A DNA stretch of 64,000 bases, from NCBI GenBank assembly GCA_045599645.1, contig JAZRWI010000089.1, forward strand, positions 1 to 64,000, in the 5' to 3' direction. The position numbers and the translations under genes are program-made. Below the pieces are notes generated by a model. It saw nothing but the letters and a program-made list of their open reading frames with translations, made no database searches and was not told the DNA's origin. Origin of the DNA: RUG334 sp045599645. Lineage in GTDB: Bacteria > Muiribacteriota > Ozemobacteria > Ozemobacterales > Ozemobacteraceae. Shown one piece after another: positions 17,576 through 26,647 of the stretch (position 1 is its first letter; every line of letters starts with the position of its first letter).

Positions 17576-19129
17576 ATGAAAAACTGCGGGAATATTGTTA
17601 AGCTGATGTTTCTGGCTGCTGCTTTGATGCTTAGTAGTCATGCTTATGCCGGCCCCTTCGACGAAGATGAAGCAGTAGACGCCAAGGCTATTTCTTCTGC
17701 TTTGTCGGGTTCTTCCATTTCTGCCGTAGAAAGCGGCGCAACTGTTGCTGCTGTAGAAGATAAAGCTCCTGCTGTTGTTAAAAAAGGCAGCGATATCAAT
17801 AACCTGCAGATGTATCTGACAGACCCGTCTACCAACACACTTCTTGTTAAGCAGGCAACTCCAAAGATTGGCGCAAACAACGAAGATATACCTGAAATTT
17901 CTGTTAACAGCAGTGAAAAATATCAGACCATTGACGGCTTTGGCTTTGCATTAACAGGCGGAAGTGCTTATTTGCTCAACAAAATGTCGGCAGAAGACCG
18001 CAAAGAGGTTTTTAGGAAATTCTATGACCCTCAGTATGGTATAGGCGCAAGTCTGGTCCGTATAAGCATCGGGGCTTCTGATTTAAGCAAGAAGTGCTTT
18101 ACGTATGATGAAAAGCTTGTTGGCACTGACAAGGAGTTGAAGAAATTCAATATCAAGGCTGGTGACAAAGAGCTTATTCCTATGCTGAAGGAAGTGCTGT
18201 CTGTAAACCCGGATATTAAGATTCTTGCAACCCCATGGAGCGCTCCAACCTGGATGAAAACAAAGCGCTTGTATGGTGGCGGAAACCTGAAGACTGAATA
18301 CTATCAGGTTTATGCAAACTATTTTGTTAAATACCTTCAGACCATGAAAGACAACGGAATTAACGTAAATATTATTTCCTGTCAGAATGAGCCTGAATGC
18401 GATACCAACAAGCCGAGTATGGCTATGGATGCTGCCAGTCAGGCTAATTTCATCGGCAAGTATCTTGGTCCGACTCTTGAAAAGAATGGCTTTGACGATG
18501 TTCAGATTCTTTGCTGGGACCACAACTGCGACAAGAAGGATTATGCCTTGACAGTAATGGCTGATGCAGATGCTGGGAAGTATGTTACCGGTTCTGCATG
18601 GCATCTTTATGCCGGTGATATAAGCACTTTGTCTGAAGTATATGCAGAGCAGCCAGAAAAGAAACTTTACCTGACCGAACAGTGGACTGGTCGCACAGGT
18701 GATTTTGCAGGTGACTTCAAATGGCACTTGAGCAACGTTGTTCTGGGAACCATGAATAACTATGGTAATGCCGCTTTTGAATGGAATCTGGCTTCAGATG
18801 AAAATTGTGACCCCCATACTCTTGGCGGTTGCCCAGACTGCAAGGGTGCTATAACAATCAACAAGAGCACAAAAAAGGTTGGTTCCTATAACCAGGCTTA
18901 TTACATTATAGGACAGGTTTCTAAGTTTGTAAGACCTGGTTCTGTAAGGATTTCTGCCAAAAGCAGTGACAATCGCCTCGAAACCTCAGCCTTTGAAAGA
19001 ACTGATGGTAAACTGGTCGTTGTAGTTTTAAACAGCAGCGGTGATGTGAAGAAATTCAAGATTAAATGCGGCAAACACACTATTAGCAGCGAGTTAAATG
19101 CTGGTGCCGCGGCTACATATATCTGGTAA
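17576..19129 (+). CDS. Secreted GH30 family glycoside hydrolase (glucosylceramidase-like)
   Basis: 517 residues, preceded by GGGAGA. Residues 1-26 are a signal peptide ending in AYA. The GH30 start motif YQTIDGFGFALTG is at about residue 118. The acid/base is Glu272 in QNEPE and the nucleophile Glu368 in LTEQW, both at expected sites, and ILATPWSAPTWMK is the family core. A short C-terminal beta-domain (KLVVVVLNSSGD) follows. Known members cleave beta-linked glucosides such as glucosylceramide, beta-1,6-glucan or xylan; I cannot tell the substrate. Residues 27-100 are a low-complexity Ala/Ser linker. Transcription ends at a hairpin shared with the convergent YkgJ gene. Confidence 0.9.
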   Translation: MKNCGNIVKLMFLAAALMLSSHAYAGPFDEDEAVDAKAISSALSGSSISAVESGATVAAVEDKAPAVVKKGSDINNLQMYLTDPSTNTLLVKQATPKIGANNEDIPEISVNSSEKYQTIDGFGFALTGGSAYLLNKMSAEDRKEVFRKFYDPQYGIGASLVRISIGASDLSKKCFTYDEKLVGTDKELKKFNIKAGDKELIPMLKEVLSVNPDIKILATPWSAPTWMKTKRLYGGGNLKTEYYQVYANYFVKYLQTMKDNGINVNIISCQNEPECDTNKPSMAMDAASQANFIGKYLGPTLEKNGFDDVQILCWDHNCDKKDYALTVMADADAGKYVTGSAWHLYAGDISTLSEVYAEQPEKKLYLTEQWTGRTGDFAGDFKWHLSNVVLGTMNNYGNAAFEWNLASDENCDPHTLGGCPDCKGAITINKSTKKVGSYNQAYYIIGQVSKFVRPGSVRISAKSSDNRLETSAFERTDGKLVVVVLNSSGDVKKFKIKCGKHTISSELNAGAAATYIW

Positions 19130-19133
19130 AACA

Positions 19134-19168
19134 AAAACCTCAGAAGCTTTGGGCCTCTGAGGTTTTTA
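19134..19168. terminator. Bidirectional terminator
   Basis: CCTCAGA (19138-19144) pairs with TCTGAGG (19156-19162), flanked by A and T runs, between convergent genes. Confidence 0.8.
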
Positions 19169-19885
19169 TTAATTCTCAAAATCACTTGGCAATATATCAG
19201 GCACCTTTTCCATATTTTCCCACATCTTTGTAAGTGGTGTGGAAAGTGGAACCAGAATTTCGCGGTATATCTGAAGTGCTCTTTCTGTCGGGAATATCTG
19301 CTTGAAGAACCAGAATTCGAATGGGAAAAAGTGTATTTCACCTTTTCCTGGGAATGGTTCGTAGCTTTCAGATGTTTCTAGTATCTTTGCCTGAAGATTG
19401 GTAAGGTATTCTTCTCTGACTATCTGTTCTGGCAGAGCAAGATCTTTAACATTATCGCATTCTCTCAGGCCATTTTCTTTTTTGAGGCCGAATATGCGAC
19501 AGGCAAATGGTCTTACCGGGTGAATGAGGCAAACCTTTGTTTCATCATCTCTGAATACACATCTAAGACGGCTTTCGTTGCCGACGTTTGCTTGTCTAAG
19601 GTCGAATCGAAGAACTGATTTTATTAGTCTTGCTATGCGTTCCGGCTGCCATTTTGTCATTACCTCACGCATTATTCTATGATACTCCAAAGAATACATA
19701 GAGATGGCATTGCAGCATTTGCCACAGTTGCCACAGGCAGTTCGCGGAAGCTGGTCATGAAGCATATCGACCATTTCCATGCCGAAGGCTCCATGTTCAG
19801 CAGAAGCTTTCAAGACCTTCTGAACATAGGTATCAAAATTCTTGTTAGCTGCTATTTTTATTTTTTTTAGCAGTTCTTCATTCAT
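19169..19885 (-). CDS. YkgJ-family cysteine-cluster protein
   Basis: 238 residues. The cluster CGNCGKCC (Cys51, 54, 57, 58) plus later cysteines in RCVF, VCLIHPVRPFAC and REC are the signature of the YkgJ/Fe-S or zinc cluster family (PF03692). The role of the family is not settled; iron-sulfur or zinc binding is expected. Cytoplasmic. No convincing SD sequence is present. The next gene upstream on the same strand encodes an RRM protein 16 bp away, so they may be co-transcribed. Confidence 0.8.
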   Translation of the reverse strand: MNEELLKKIKIAANKNFDTYVQKVLKASAEHGAFGMEMVDMLHDQLPRTACGNCGKCCNAISMYSLEYHRIMREVMTKWQPERIARLIKSVLRFDLRQANVGNESRLRCVFRDDETKVCLIHPVRPFACRIFGLKKENGLRECDNVKDLALPEQIVREEYLTNLQAKILETSESYEPFPGKGEIHFFPFEFWFFKQIFPTERALQIYREILVPLSTPLTKMWENMEKVPDILPSDFEN

Positions 19886-19901
19886 TAATTTTATTTATGG
19901 A

Positions 19902-20150
19902 TTATTGTTTCTTGGCCATGCTTACAGTAAGCTTGCGGCCATCCATTTCCTGTTCATGCATACCAGCAATAGCTGCCTGAGCAGCTTCAACGGTTGCAAA
20001 TTCTACAAAACCAAAACCCTTAGAACGGTTTGTTGATCTATCCATGACTATGTTAGCACTTACTACTTCGCCAAATTTAGCAAATTCCTGGCTTAGTGTT
20101 TCATTGTTAACCTTAAATGGTAAATTTCCTACAAATAACTTTGCTGACAT
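19902..20150 (-). CDS. Small RRM RNA-binding protein
   Basis: 82 residues, a single RNA-recognition motif: RNP2 is LFVGNL (residues 5-10) and RNP1 KGFGFVEF (about 44-51), with the conserved aromatic residues for RNA stacking. GAGGAGA stands 11 nt before the ATG. Stand-alone RRM proteins of this size occur in cyanobacteria and several gut phyla, often as abundant or cold-responsive proteins. The 264-bp gap upstream contains a pyrimidine-rich stretch (CCACTTCC-like units) around 20249-20283. Confidence 0.9.
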   Translation of the reverse strand: MSAKLFVGNLPFKVNNETLSQEFAKFGEVVSANIVMDRSTNRSKGFGFVEFATVEAAQAAIAGMHEQEMDGRKLTVSMAKKQ

Positions 20151-20307
20151 TTTAAAAATCTCTCCTCAAAAGTAAAATTAATTCAACACTACGTCTATTT
20201 TCTAATATTTCGTATTTTTTTTCAAGCCCCCATCAACAATTTTTCTCTCTCCACTTCCCCACTTCCTCACTCCCCCACTTTCTTAAAAGGAATTAGGTAC
20301 ACAATTG

Positions 20308-20336
20308 TTGACTTCTTAAAATTGCTATGTTAAAAT
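20308..20336 (+). promoter_or_regulatory. Promoter for the sigma54-activator operon
   Basis: TTGACT (20308-20313), 17 nt, TAAAAT (20331-20336). It is a sigma70-type, not a -24/-12, promoter. Confidence 0.6.
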
Positions 20337-20413
20337 TACTGCCACGACTGAGCAATCTATGTCTTTTCAGACTATGTCTTTAAAGTAGCTCGAGAATAAA
20401 AGGTTTTAGCGGG

Positions 20414-21355
20414 ATGATAAAGAAACGAATAATCGGGTCCAGCAAGGCGATATCAGAAGTCTTGGACTTGGTATCAAAAGTAGCTGGAAATGATGTTACT
20501 GTTCTTATCACCGGCGAAAGCGGAACTGGTAAGGAAATGGTAGCAACTGCTATCAATGCCGAAAGTCAGAGACGCACAAAGCCTTATCTGAAGATGAATT
20601 GTGCAGCAATTCCTTCAGAACTTCTTGAAAGCCAGTTGTTCGGGCATGAAAGAGGCGCTTTTACTGGGGCCATAAGCCGTCAGGAAGGTTGTTTCGAAAG
20701 AGCCAATGGTGGGTCGCTGTTTCTGGATGAAATCGGCGATATGTCCATGATGACACAGACCAAGCTGCTCAGAGTCCTGCAGGAACAGGAATTTGAACGC
20801 ATCGGTGGTTCAAACACCATCAAGGTCGATGTCAGAATCATGGCTGCAACCAACAAGAATCTTCTTGAAGAAATAAAAAAAGGAAGATTCCGCGAAGACC
20901 TGTATTACAGGTTGAACGTAGTTGAGATACACATTCCACCGCTCCGTGAACGAACAGAAGACATACCTGAGATTGTGAATGCTTTTCTTGAAGAATTCAA
21001 GGAAAAGTATAACAAGCCTGACTTAAGCTTAAGCAGGGATGCAATGTCTGTGCTTACTACTTATGCATGGCCTGGCAATGTCAGAGAATTGCGCAATGTC
21101 ATCGAACGTGCTACTGTTCTTTCGAGGGCAAATGTCGTTGAAGCAGATGATTTCCCTGACAAAATCAGGAGACCGTCTGAAGTTGCTGGCGAAGGCATAG
21201 GCGAAGACCGCATATATACAATGGCCGAAATGGAACGCATGTATGCACAGAAGGTTCTCGAATATGCCGGTGGGAATAAATTGAAGGCAGCCCGTCTGCT
21301 TGATATAGATCCCAAGACGCTAAGAACAAAGCTTGGTTTAAAGGCTGACGCTTAA
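20414..21355 (+). CDS. Sigma54-dependent transcriptional activator without sensor domain
   Basis: 313 residues. Walker A is GESGTGKE (residues 34-41), the sigma54-contact loop GAFTGA is at 81-86, Walker B FLDEIGD near 103-109, and the arginine-finger region and AWPGNVREL follow. The last 35 residues form a Fis-type helix-turn-helix (GNKLKAARLLDIDPKTLRTKL). There is no receiver, GAF or PAS domain: the AAA+ domain begins at residue 5. Activity must be controlled by a partner, by level, or not at all. ComFB and STAS genes follow within 20 and 35 bp. Confidence 0.9.
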   Translation: MIKKRIIGSSKAISEVLDLVSKVAGNDVTVLITGESGTGKEMVATAINAESQRRTKPYLKMNCAAIPSELLESQLFGHERGAFTGAISRQEGCFERANGGSLFLDEIGDMSMMTQTKLLRVLQEQEFERIGGSNTIKVDVRIMAATNKNLLEEIKKGRFREDLYYRLNVVEIHIPPLRERTEDIPEIVNAFLEEFKEKYNKPDLSLSRDAMSVLTTYAWPGNVRELRNVIERATVLSRANVVEADDFPDKIRRPSEVAGEGIGEDRIYTMAEMERMYAQKVLEYAGGNKLKAARLLDIDPKTLRTKLGLKADA

Positions 21356-21375
21356 CGTAGAAAACAGGTGAAGCA

Positions 21376-21654
21376 ATGGAAGAATATGTTCTTGTGAATA
21401 AAGTGGAAGAAGCTGTTAAGGCAGCAGTAGACCAGTTGTTTGCAGAAGGTAAGAATCCTGGCTGCACTTGTGAGCATTGTAAATTAGACGTTGTAGCATT
21501 AGCTTTAAACAGCTTGCCTTCAAAATATGTTGTAACAACCATTGGTGACGCTGTTATCAATGTTGCCTTAGATTCTTCTCAGTGGCGTGCGAACATCACA
21601 ATGGCTGTTTGCAAGGCTATTGAAATAGTTCGTAAGAAACCCAGACATCAGTAA
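21376..21654 (+). CDS. ComFB-family protein
   Basis: 92 residues. The sequence CTCEHCKLDVVALALNSLP (Cys30, 32, 35) followed by KYVVTTIGDA is the ComFB (PF10719) core. ComFB-type proteins in cyanobacteria and other bacteria are reported to bind cyclic dinucleotides; whether this one does is inference. Located between a sigma54 activator and a STAS protein, so it could be the missing sensory input for that activator. Starts at ATG 21376, after AGGTG. Confidence 0.8.
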   Translation: MEEYVLVNKVEEAVKAAVDQLFAEGKNPGCTCEHCKLDVVALALNSLPSKYVVTTIGDAVINVALDSSQWRANITMAVCKAIEIVRKKPRHQ

Positions 21655-21689
21655 AAATATATAGTGTTTGAATCCTCTGGAGGGAACAA

Positions 21690-22052
21690 ATGGAAGAAAA
21701 CGAAAATCAACTCAGTTTCGAATTAAGAAACGCAGAAAAGGGCTACGTAGTACTTTCTATTATTGGCTCATTAGAAATGTGGTCTTTGCCACAGGCTAAG
21801 CAGAAGGTTCAGGAGCTCGTTGATCAGAAAAAGGTAAAATTGGTTCTTGACCTTGAAAGAACCACTTACATAGATTCTTCTGGACTTGGCTTCTTCGTTG
21901 GCACTCTTAAGAAGCTTAAAAGTGCTGGCGGCGACATGGCTTTGATTAATCTGAATACATATATCTATGGTATTTTCCAGCTGATACATCTTCACGAAAT
22001 CATTGACATTTATGACAGTTTGGAAGAAGCTTCTAAAAATTTTAAGGATTAA
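21690..22052 (+). CDS. STAS-domain protein, anti-sigma factor antagonist type
   Basis: 120 residues, GGAGGG just upstream. The STAS core LVLDLERTTYIDSSGLG contains the phosphorylatable serine (Ser63 in DSSG) of SpoIIAA/RsbV-like antagonists. No anti-sigma kinase gene is in the window, so its partner is elsewhere. Cytoplasmic. Co-transcribed with the activator and ComFB and followed by rpmE after 16 bp. Confidence 0.85.
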   Translation: MEENENQLSFELRNAEKGYVVLSIIGSLEMWSLPQAKQKVQELVDQKKVKLVLDLERTTYIDSSGLGFFVGTLKKLKSAGGDMALINLNTYIYGIFQLIHLHEIIDIYDSLEEASKNFKD

Positions 22053-22068
22053 TTAGGAGAAACCGGAA

Positions 22069-22332
22069 ATGAAACAGAACATTCACCCAAAGACCAGTCT
22101 CATCAATGTTACTTGCGCTTGCGGTAACACTTTTCAGACCCTTTCAACCGTAAAAGAACTTAAGGTTGAAGTTTGTGCAGCTTGCCATCCATTCTTCACA
22201 GGCACTCAGCGTTTTGTTGACACTACAGGCCGTGTAGAAAAATTCAAGGCTAAACTTGAAAACAGCAAGAAGGCTGCAGAAGCCGCTGCTGCTAAGAAAG
22301 CCAAGAAGACTGCTCCAGTAGAAGAAAAGTAA
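22069..22332 (+). CDS. rpmE: 50S ribosomal protein L31
   Basis: 87 residues with AGGAG upstream. The N-terminal NIHPKT and the four cysteines 16, 18, 36 and 39 define the zinc-binding (C+) type of L31. The C-terminal 25 residues are an Ala/Lys-rich tail longer than in most L31 proteins. Part of the 50S subunit central protuberance and bridge to 30S. Confidence 0.95.
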   Translation: MKQNIHPKTSLINVTCACGNTFQTLSTVKELKVEVCAACHPFFTGTQRFVDTTGRVEKFKAKLENSKKAAEAAAAKKAKKTAPVEEK

Positions 22333-22348
22333 TTTTCTAAGTTTATTA

Positions 22349-22421
22349 TTTCCGGCGAAAATTTGCTGTTTAAATTAAAAAAGAGTATCATCCCCTTTTT
22401 TGCAGCAAGTTTTCGCCGAAA
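22349..22421 (+). promoter_or_regulatory. Long imperfect hairpin between rpmE and thyX
   Basis: TTTCCGGCGAAAATTTGCTG (from 22349) is nearly complementary to CAGCAAGTTTTCGCCGAAA (22403-22421), giving a stem of about 18 bp and a 34-nt loop with an internal T run. It ends 9 bp before thyX and could be a terminator, a processing site or a leader structure. Confidence 0.6.
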
Positions 22422-22430
22422 TAGTTTTAA

Positions 22431-23150
22431 GTGATTATGACTGTAACATTACTGCGCTATACCCCAGACCCAGATAAAATGGTAGCCCTTGCTGCCAGAC
22501 GTTGTTATTCTAACCGAGCTGCTGATGCTATCGAAACTGGTTTTAAGCCAGAAGAAGTTGAAAAAATGTTGAATATGCTCAGACAGCGTGGTCATCTTTC
22601 TGTTTTTGAACATGCTTCATTCACATTTAGCGCAGACGGAATTTCTCGCGCTTTGTCACACCAGCTGGTAAGACATAGAATGGCTTCTTATTCACAGGAA
22701 AGCCAGCGCTATGTTAATTACCTCAAGCTCAAGGAAATTCCAAACATCATCCCACCAAAGATAGCTGCTAACCCAGAAGCTCTGGAGGTTTACAACAAGG
22801 CAATGGATGAAAGCCTTAATGCTTATCGTAAAATGGTGGAAATCGGTATTGCACCGGAAGATGCGCGTTATATTTTTCCTAACGCCGTTGAAACAAAAAT
22901 AGTTTTTACAATGAATGCCAGAAGCCTGTTTAATTTCTTTGAACAGCGCTGCTGTATGAAAGCCCAGTGGGAAATCAGACAGCTTGCTTATGAAATGCTC
23001 GCAGCTGTTCGCAAGGTTGCTCCTTTGATTTTCAAATACGCTGGCGCTCCTTGTCAGCTCAGCAGAAATCCATACTGCCGCGAAGAAGACCAGAATTGCC
23101 CGATGCATCAGGCTATGGTAAAAAGGCTTGCAGAAAATGTTAAGGAATGA
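22431..23150 (+). CDS. thyX: FAD-dependent thymidylate synthase
   Basis: 239 residues from GTG 22431 (ATG 22437 is in frame two codons later). The ThyX motif RHR...S is RHRMASYSQES (residues 81-91), binding dUMP and FAD. It converts dUMP to dTMP with methylenetetrahydrofolate and NAD(P)H and replaces ThyA. C-terminal cysteines (CREEDQNCPMH) are a common but variable extension. The stop overlaps the chorismate-mutase start. Confidence 0.95.
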   Translation: MIMTVTLLRYTPDPDKMVALAARRCYSNRAADAIETGFKPEEVEKMLNMLRQRGHLSVFEHASFTFSADGISRALSHQLVRHRMASYSQESQRYVNYLKLKEIPNIIPPKIAANPEALEVYNKAMDESLNAYRKMVEIGIAPEDARYIFPNAVETKIVFTMNARSLFNFFEQRCCMKAQWEIRQLAYEMLAAVRKVAPLIFKYAGAPCQLSRNPYCREEDQNCPMHQAMVKRLAENVKE

Positions 23151-23688
23151 GATAGAGCAGCTCCGCAACAGGATAGACTCTATTGATAATGAAATCCTTA
23201 AACTAATTTCCCAGCGACGTGATTGCGCAATAAAGATTGGCGCGCTTAAAGACGAGCTAAGAGCTTCTTCTGCTGAAGCCAGGCTGGGAGCCTACGATTC
23301 CAGAAGAGAAGCTGAAATACTCAAAAAGCTTGCTGCTTCTTTCCCCGACCTTTCTGCAAGTTCTGTTGAAGCAATATTCAGGGAAATAATCTCTTTTTGC
23401 CGAAATTCTGCCCATCAGGCTGTAATATGCGTATTAAGCGAAGACTGGCGTTATCTTGAAGCAGCCAAGGTTCATTTTGGCAGGTCCTGCGAGTTCAGAA
23501 GCTTTACTGACACAGACGAATTTATAACTGCCTTGTCTGAAAGCCCATTCAATATTGCTCTTGTTTCTCAGGATATGACCGCTGGGGCTCTTGAAAAAAT
23601 TAAGAATTGCGGTTATATTCAGAACGACATTATTAGTCTATTCTTAGATGAAAAGATGGCAAAGGCTTATGTTTTTGCTCATGAATGA
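23137..23688 (+). CDS. AroQ-type chorismate mutase with a shortened prephenate-dehydratase-like tail
   Basis: 183 residues from ATG 23137 (overlapping thyX by 14 bp; a TTG at 23128 is also in frame). Residues 1-90 are an AroQ chorismate mutase: EIEQLRNRIDSIDNEILKLISQRRDCA and the later KIGALK carry the usual Arg, Lys and Asp positions. From about residue 95, AVICVLSEDWRYLEAAKVHF and ALVSQDM resemble the first lobe of prephenate dehydratase as in PheA, but the chain ends after roughly 90 residues, too short for a complete dehydratase and without its TRF motif. It probably makes prephenate only. Confidence 0.7.
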   Translation: MLRNEIEQLRNRIDSIDNEILKLISQRRDCAIKIGALKDELRASSAEARLGAYDSRREAEILKKLAASFPDLSASSVEAIFREIISFCRNSAHQAVICVLSEDWRYLEAAKVHFGRSCEFRSFTDTDEFITALSESPFNIALVSQDMTAGALEKIKNCGYIQNDIISLFLDEKMAKAYVFAHE

Positions 23689-23699
23689 TGGTTTAATAT

Positions 23700-25121
23700 A
23701 TGAAGATAGTTATTTCTGGCGCAACCGAAATAGGTTTGCAGTTTATTAAGACCTTATATCAGAAGAATGACGTTGTAGTCATCGAAGATGGCCAAAAGAA
23801 CCTGAAACAGCTTGAAAAGTTCGATGTCCAGACTGTTAATGGCAATCCAACCAGTCTTTCTGTTCTTCAATCAGCAAACGTAGACAGCACCGATGTTTTC
23901 ATCGCCTGCACTGCCTCAGATGAAGTTAATGTAATTTCATGTCTTGCTGTAAAGCAGCTTGGTAATGCTCAGACCTTCTGCTTTGTAAATAAAGACCATT
24001 ATTTTGAAACCTTTGCCGGTGAGCTTGGCGAAAAGCTTGTCATTGATAAGCTTATATGGCCTGAAAAGCTGCTCGGTGAATACATTGCCCAGATTATTGC
24101 TATTCCTGGCGCTATAGACGTTAAGGTTTTTGAGCACGAAGACCTTAAGATGCTGGAATTCCGTTTGAAGTCCGGTTCCTTTGGTATTGGGAAAAAGCTG
24201 ATGGATCTTGGTATTCCCCGCGGTGTTCTTGCTGTCGCCCTGGTTCGTGGTGAAGAAGTTATCATTCCTCGTGGCCAGACTATTTTCTTTAAGGATGACA
24301 AGATTATTTTCATGGGTCATGAAAGACCTATGCAGGAAATTGAAAGCCGCTTTAATCCAAAGCCAAAGGGAATCATGAATGTTCTCATTATTGGTGGCGG
24401 CACTGTCGGTTATATCGTAGCAAAGACTCTTGAGCCATATAGCAACATTAGAGTCAGAATAGTTGAAAAGAACCTTGCACAATGCAGATTCCTGACAGAA
24501 AACCTTTCTGAAAGAATTCTCGTTTTAAATGCTGACGGCAGCAGTGAAGAATTCCTTAAGACACAGCAGCTCGATCAGTGTGACTGTGTTGTAGCCTTAA
24601 CCGGCTATGAAGAAAAGAACCTTATGGTTTCCTTGAAGGCTAAGCTTTTAAAGGCAAAGAAGGTTATTACAAGAGCATACTCCAGCGAAAACGTTGAGTT
24701 TTTCGACAAGGCCGGTATTGATGTAGCCGTAAGTGCTCAGCTCAACTCAGTTTTGAACGTCAGCAGATTGATTTCTGACGATAGCATTGATGTTCTCACC
24801 ATTTTTGAAAAGGGTAAGGCAGAAATAAAGGAAGTTGTCGTTCCTGATAATTTCCCACCAACTATGCTGAAGGATCTGAAACCACCGGAAGGCGTTGTTT
24901 TTGCTGCTTTTAAACGTGGTTTAAGCACTGTGGTTCCTTGTGGTATCGACAAAATCATGGCTGGCGACATGCTGAGAGTCTTTTTGTCTTCTGATAATGA
25001 AGAAGCAAAGGACCTTAACCAGTTCTTCCTTGATGTGGTAAGAAAAAATGCCGAAGCGGAAGAAGAAAAGCAGGATATGGCTGAAAAAGCTGCTGAAGCC
25101 GAAAAAGAAGTTGAAAAATGA
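23700..25121 (+). CDS. trkA: Trk potassium uptake regulatory subunit
   Basis: 473 residues with two RCK modules. The second Rossmann motif GGGTVG (about residue 234) is intact; the first, GATEIG (about 7-12), lacks the usual glycine pattern, so one NAD site may be altered. Each module has a TrkA_C lobe (for example GIGKKLMDLGIPRG). A charged Glu/Lys/Ala tail closes it. It gates TrkH in the membrane; the TGA overlaps the trkH ATG. Confidence 0.9.
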   Translation: MKIVISGATEIGLQFIKTLYQKNDVVVIEDGQKNLKQLEKFDVQTVNGNPTSLSVLQSANVDSTDVFIACTASDEVNVISCLAVKQLGNAQTFCFVNKDHYFETFAGELGEKLVIDKLIWPEKLLGEYIAQIIAIPGAIDVKVFEHEDLKMLEFRLKSGSFGIGKKLMDLGIPRGVLAVALVRGEEVIIPRGQTIFFKDDKIIFMGHERPMQEIESRFNPKPKGIMNVLIIGGGTVGYIVAKTLEPYSNIRVRIVEKNLAQCRFLTENLSERILVLNADGSSEEFLKTQQLDQCDCVVALTGYEEKNLMVSLKAKLLKAKKVITRAYSSENVEFFDKAGIDVAVSAQLNSVLNVSRLISDDSIDVLTIFEKGKAEIKEVVVPDNFPPTMLKDLKPPEGVVFAAFKRGLSTVVPCGIDKIMAGDMLRVFLSSDNEEAKDLNQFFLDVVRKNAEAEEEKQDMAEKAAEAEKEVEK

Positions 25122-26647
25122 TACGCTTTAAATTAGTAACTTCTGTTATTGGTTATCTTATTCATGGTTTTGTAATCATGATGTTCATACCGCTTATTGC
25201 TGCTTTCCTTTTGAAACAGTATAATTCAGCATTTGCTTTTGCTGCTACCATCATTCTCAGCATGGCTCTGGGAAGATTGGCAATAAACGCAGACAGAAAG
25301 GCAAAATTTGATGATTTGAACCGTGTTGAAAGTATGGGTGTAGTTAGCTTCGGCTGGCTGGTTCTTTCCATTCTTGGAACCATACCATACATGTATTTCG
25401 GATTAAATTTCATTGATGCCTTTTTTGAATCAATGAGCGGCTTTACCACAACAGGTTCCACGATATTGAGCGATTTCTCTGCAATAAACAGCTCAATGTT
25501 TTTCTACCGCGGTTTTACGCAATGGATAGGCGGCTTAGGGATTCTTGTTATTTTCGTTGCTTTGCTTCCACAGCTTGCAATTGCCGGTCGTCAATTATTC
25601 TTTGCAGAAGTATCAGCAGAAAGTAAAGACAAGCTTTCCCCAAGAATCAAAGATACTGCTGGTCAGCTTTTGGCCTGGTATGCATTTTTGACAATATTCT
25701 GCACTGTAGCTCTTTGCTTTTCTGGAATGGATCTTGCTACAGCGGCAACAAATGCTTTTTCTACTATAGCAGCAGCAGGCTTTTCTTCGCAGGATACTAG
25801 CATAGCGGGGTTTCATAATCCTGCTGCAGAATGGGTAATAATAATTTTCATGTTTCTGGCTGGTGCAAACTTTATTCTTCAGGTGCGCGCTGCCAAAAGC
25901 TTCTTGGATTATTTAAAATACAGAAATATTGAATCAAAGCGTGCTAAGTTTAAAAACCTTATTGTCAACAGCTTTAAAGGCTTGTTTACAAACACAGAAT
26001 TGATGGCATATACAGCAATTATTGCTGTGGCAAGTATCGCAATCTGTTTTATCCTTGCATATCACATGCCTGATACATCTATTGGCGAAATTGTCAGACA
26101 GTCACTGTTCCAGTGCATCAGTATTATTACGACCACAGGCTGTGCCAGCGTCGATTATGAATTATGGCCAATGGCGGCAAAGTCTGTTTTGATAATACTT
26201 ATGTTCATCGGCGGCTGTTCAGGCTCTGCCGGCGGTGGCATGAAGGTTATCCGTATTGTTATTCTTGTTAAATACTTCTGGAAAATGCTTCTCAAGAATG
26301 TATATCCGGAAGCTGTAATAAGAATTAAGCTTGATAACAGAACCGTGCGTGAAAATGATGTTCAGCCGATTCTGACATTCTTTATGTGTTATATGGCTTT
26401 GTTCCTGATTGGCGGAACCATACTATGCACTATTGAAAACAGTCTTGTTGAAGGCTATTCCGGTGCTATTGCCTGTCTTGGTAATACTGGACCTGGTTTC
26501 AGAGCTATTGGTCCTATGGGAAATTTCGGGCATTGGCACGCATTAAGCAAGCTCGTTGCAATCATTCTCATGTGGGCTGGCCGTCTGGAAGTCATGGCCC
26601 TCGTAATCTTCCTCCGCCCCGAAGCCTGGCACAGATCCCGCTGGTAA
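25118..26647 (+). CDS. trkH: Trk potassium uptake channel subunit
   Basis: 509 residues, about ten hydrophobic segments. The four selectivity-filter loops are visible: FTTTGST, AAAGFSS, TTTGCAS and NTGPGF, each with the conserved glycine. The start codon overlaps the trkA stop (ATGA), implying translational coupling. The last five codons are included in a 207-bp tandem duplication just downstream. Confidence 0.95.
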   Translation: MIRFKLVTSVIGYLIHGFVIMMFIPLIAAFLLKQYNSAFAFAATIILSMALGRLAINADRKAKFDDLNRVESMGVVSFGWLVLSILGTIPYMYFGLNFIDAFFESMSGFTTTGSTILSDFSAINSSMFFYRGFTQWIGGLGILVIFVALLPQLAIAGRQLFFAEVSAESKDKLSPRIKDTAGQLLAWYAFLTIFCTVALCFSGMDLATAATNAFSTIAAAGFSSQDTSIAGFHNPAAEWVIIIFMFLAGANFILQVRAAKSFLDYLKYRNIESKRAKFKNLIVNSFKGLFTNTELMAYTAIIAVASIAICFILAYHMPDTSIGEIVRQSLFQCISIITTTGCASVDYELWPMAAKSVLIILMFIGGCSGSAGGGMKVIRIVILVKYFWKMLLKNVYPEAVIRIKLDNRTVRENDVQPILTFFMCYMALFLIGGTILCTIENSLVEGYSGAIACLGNTGPGFRAIGPMGNFGHWHALSKLVAIILMWAGRLEVMALVIFLRPEAWHRSRW

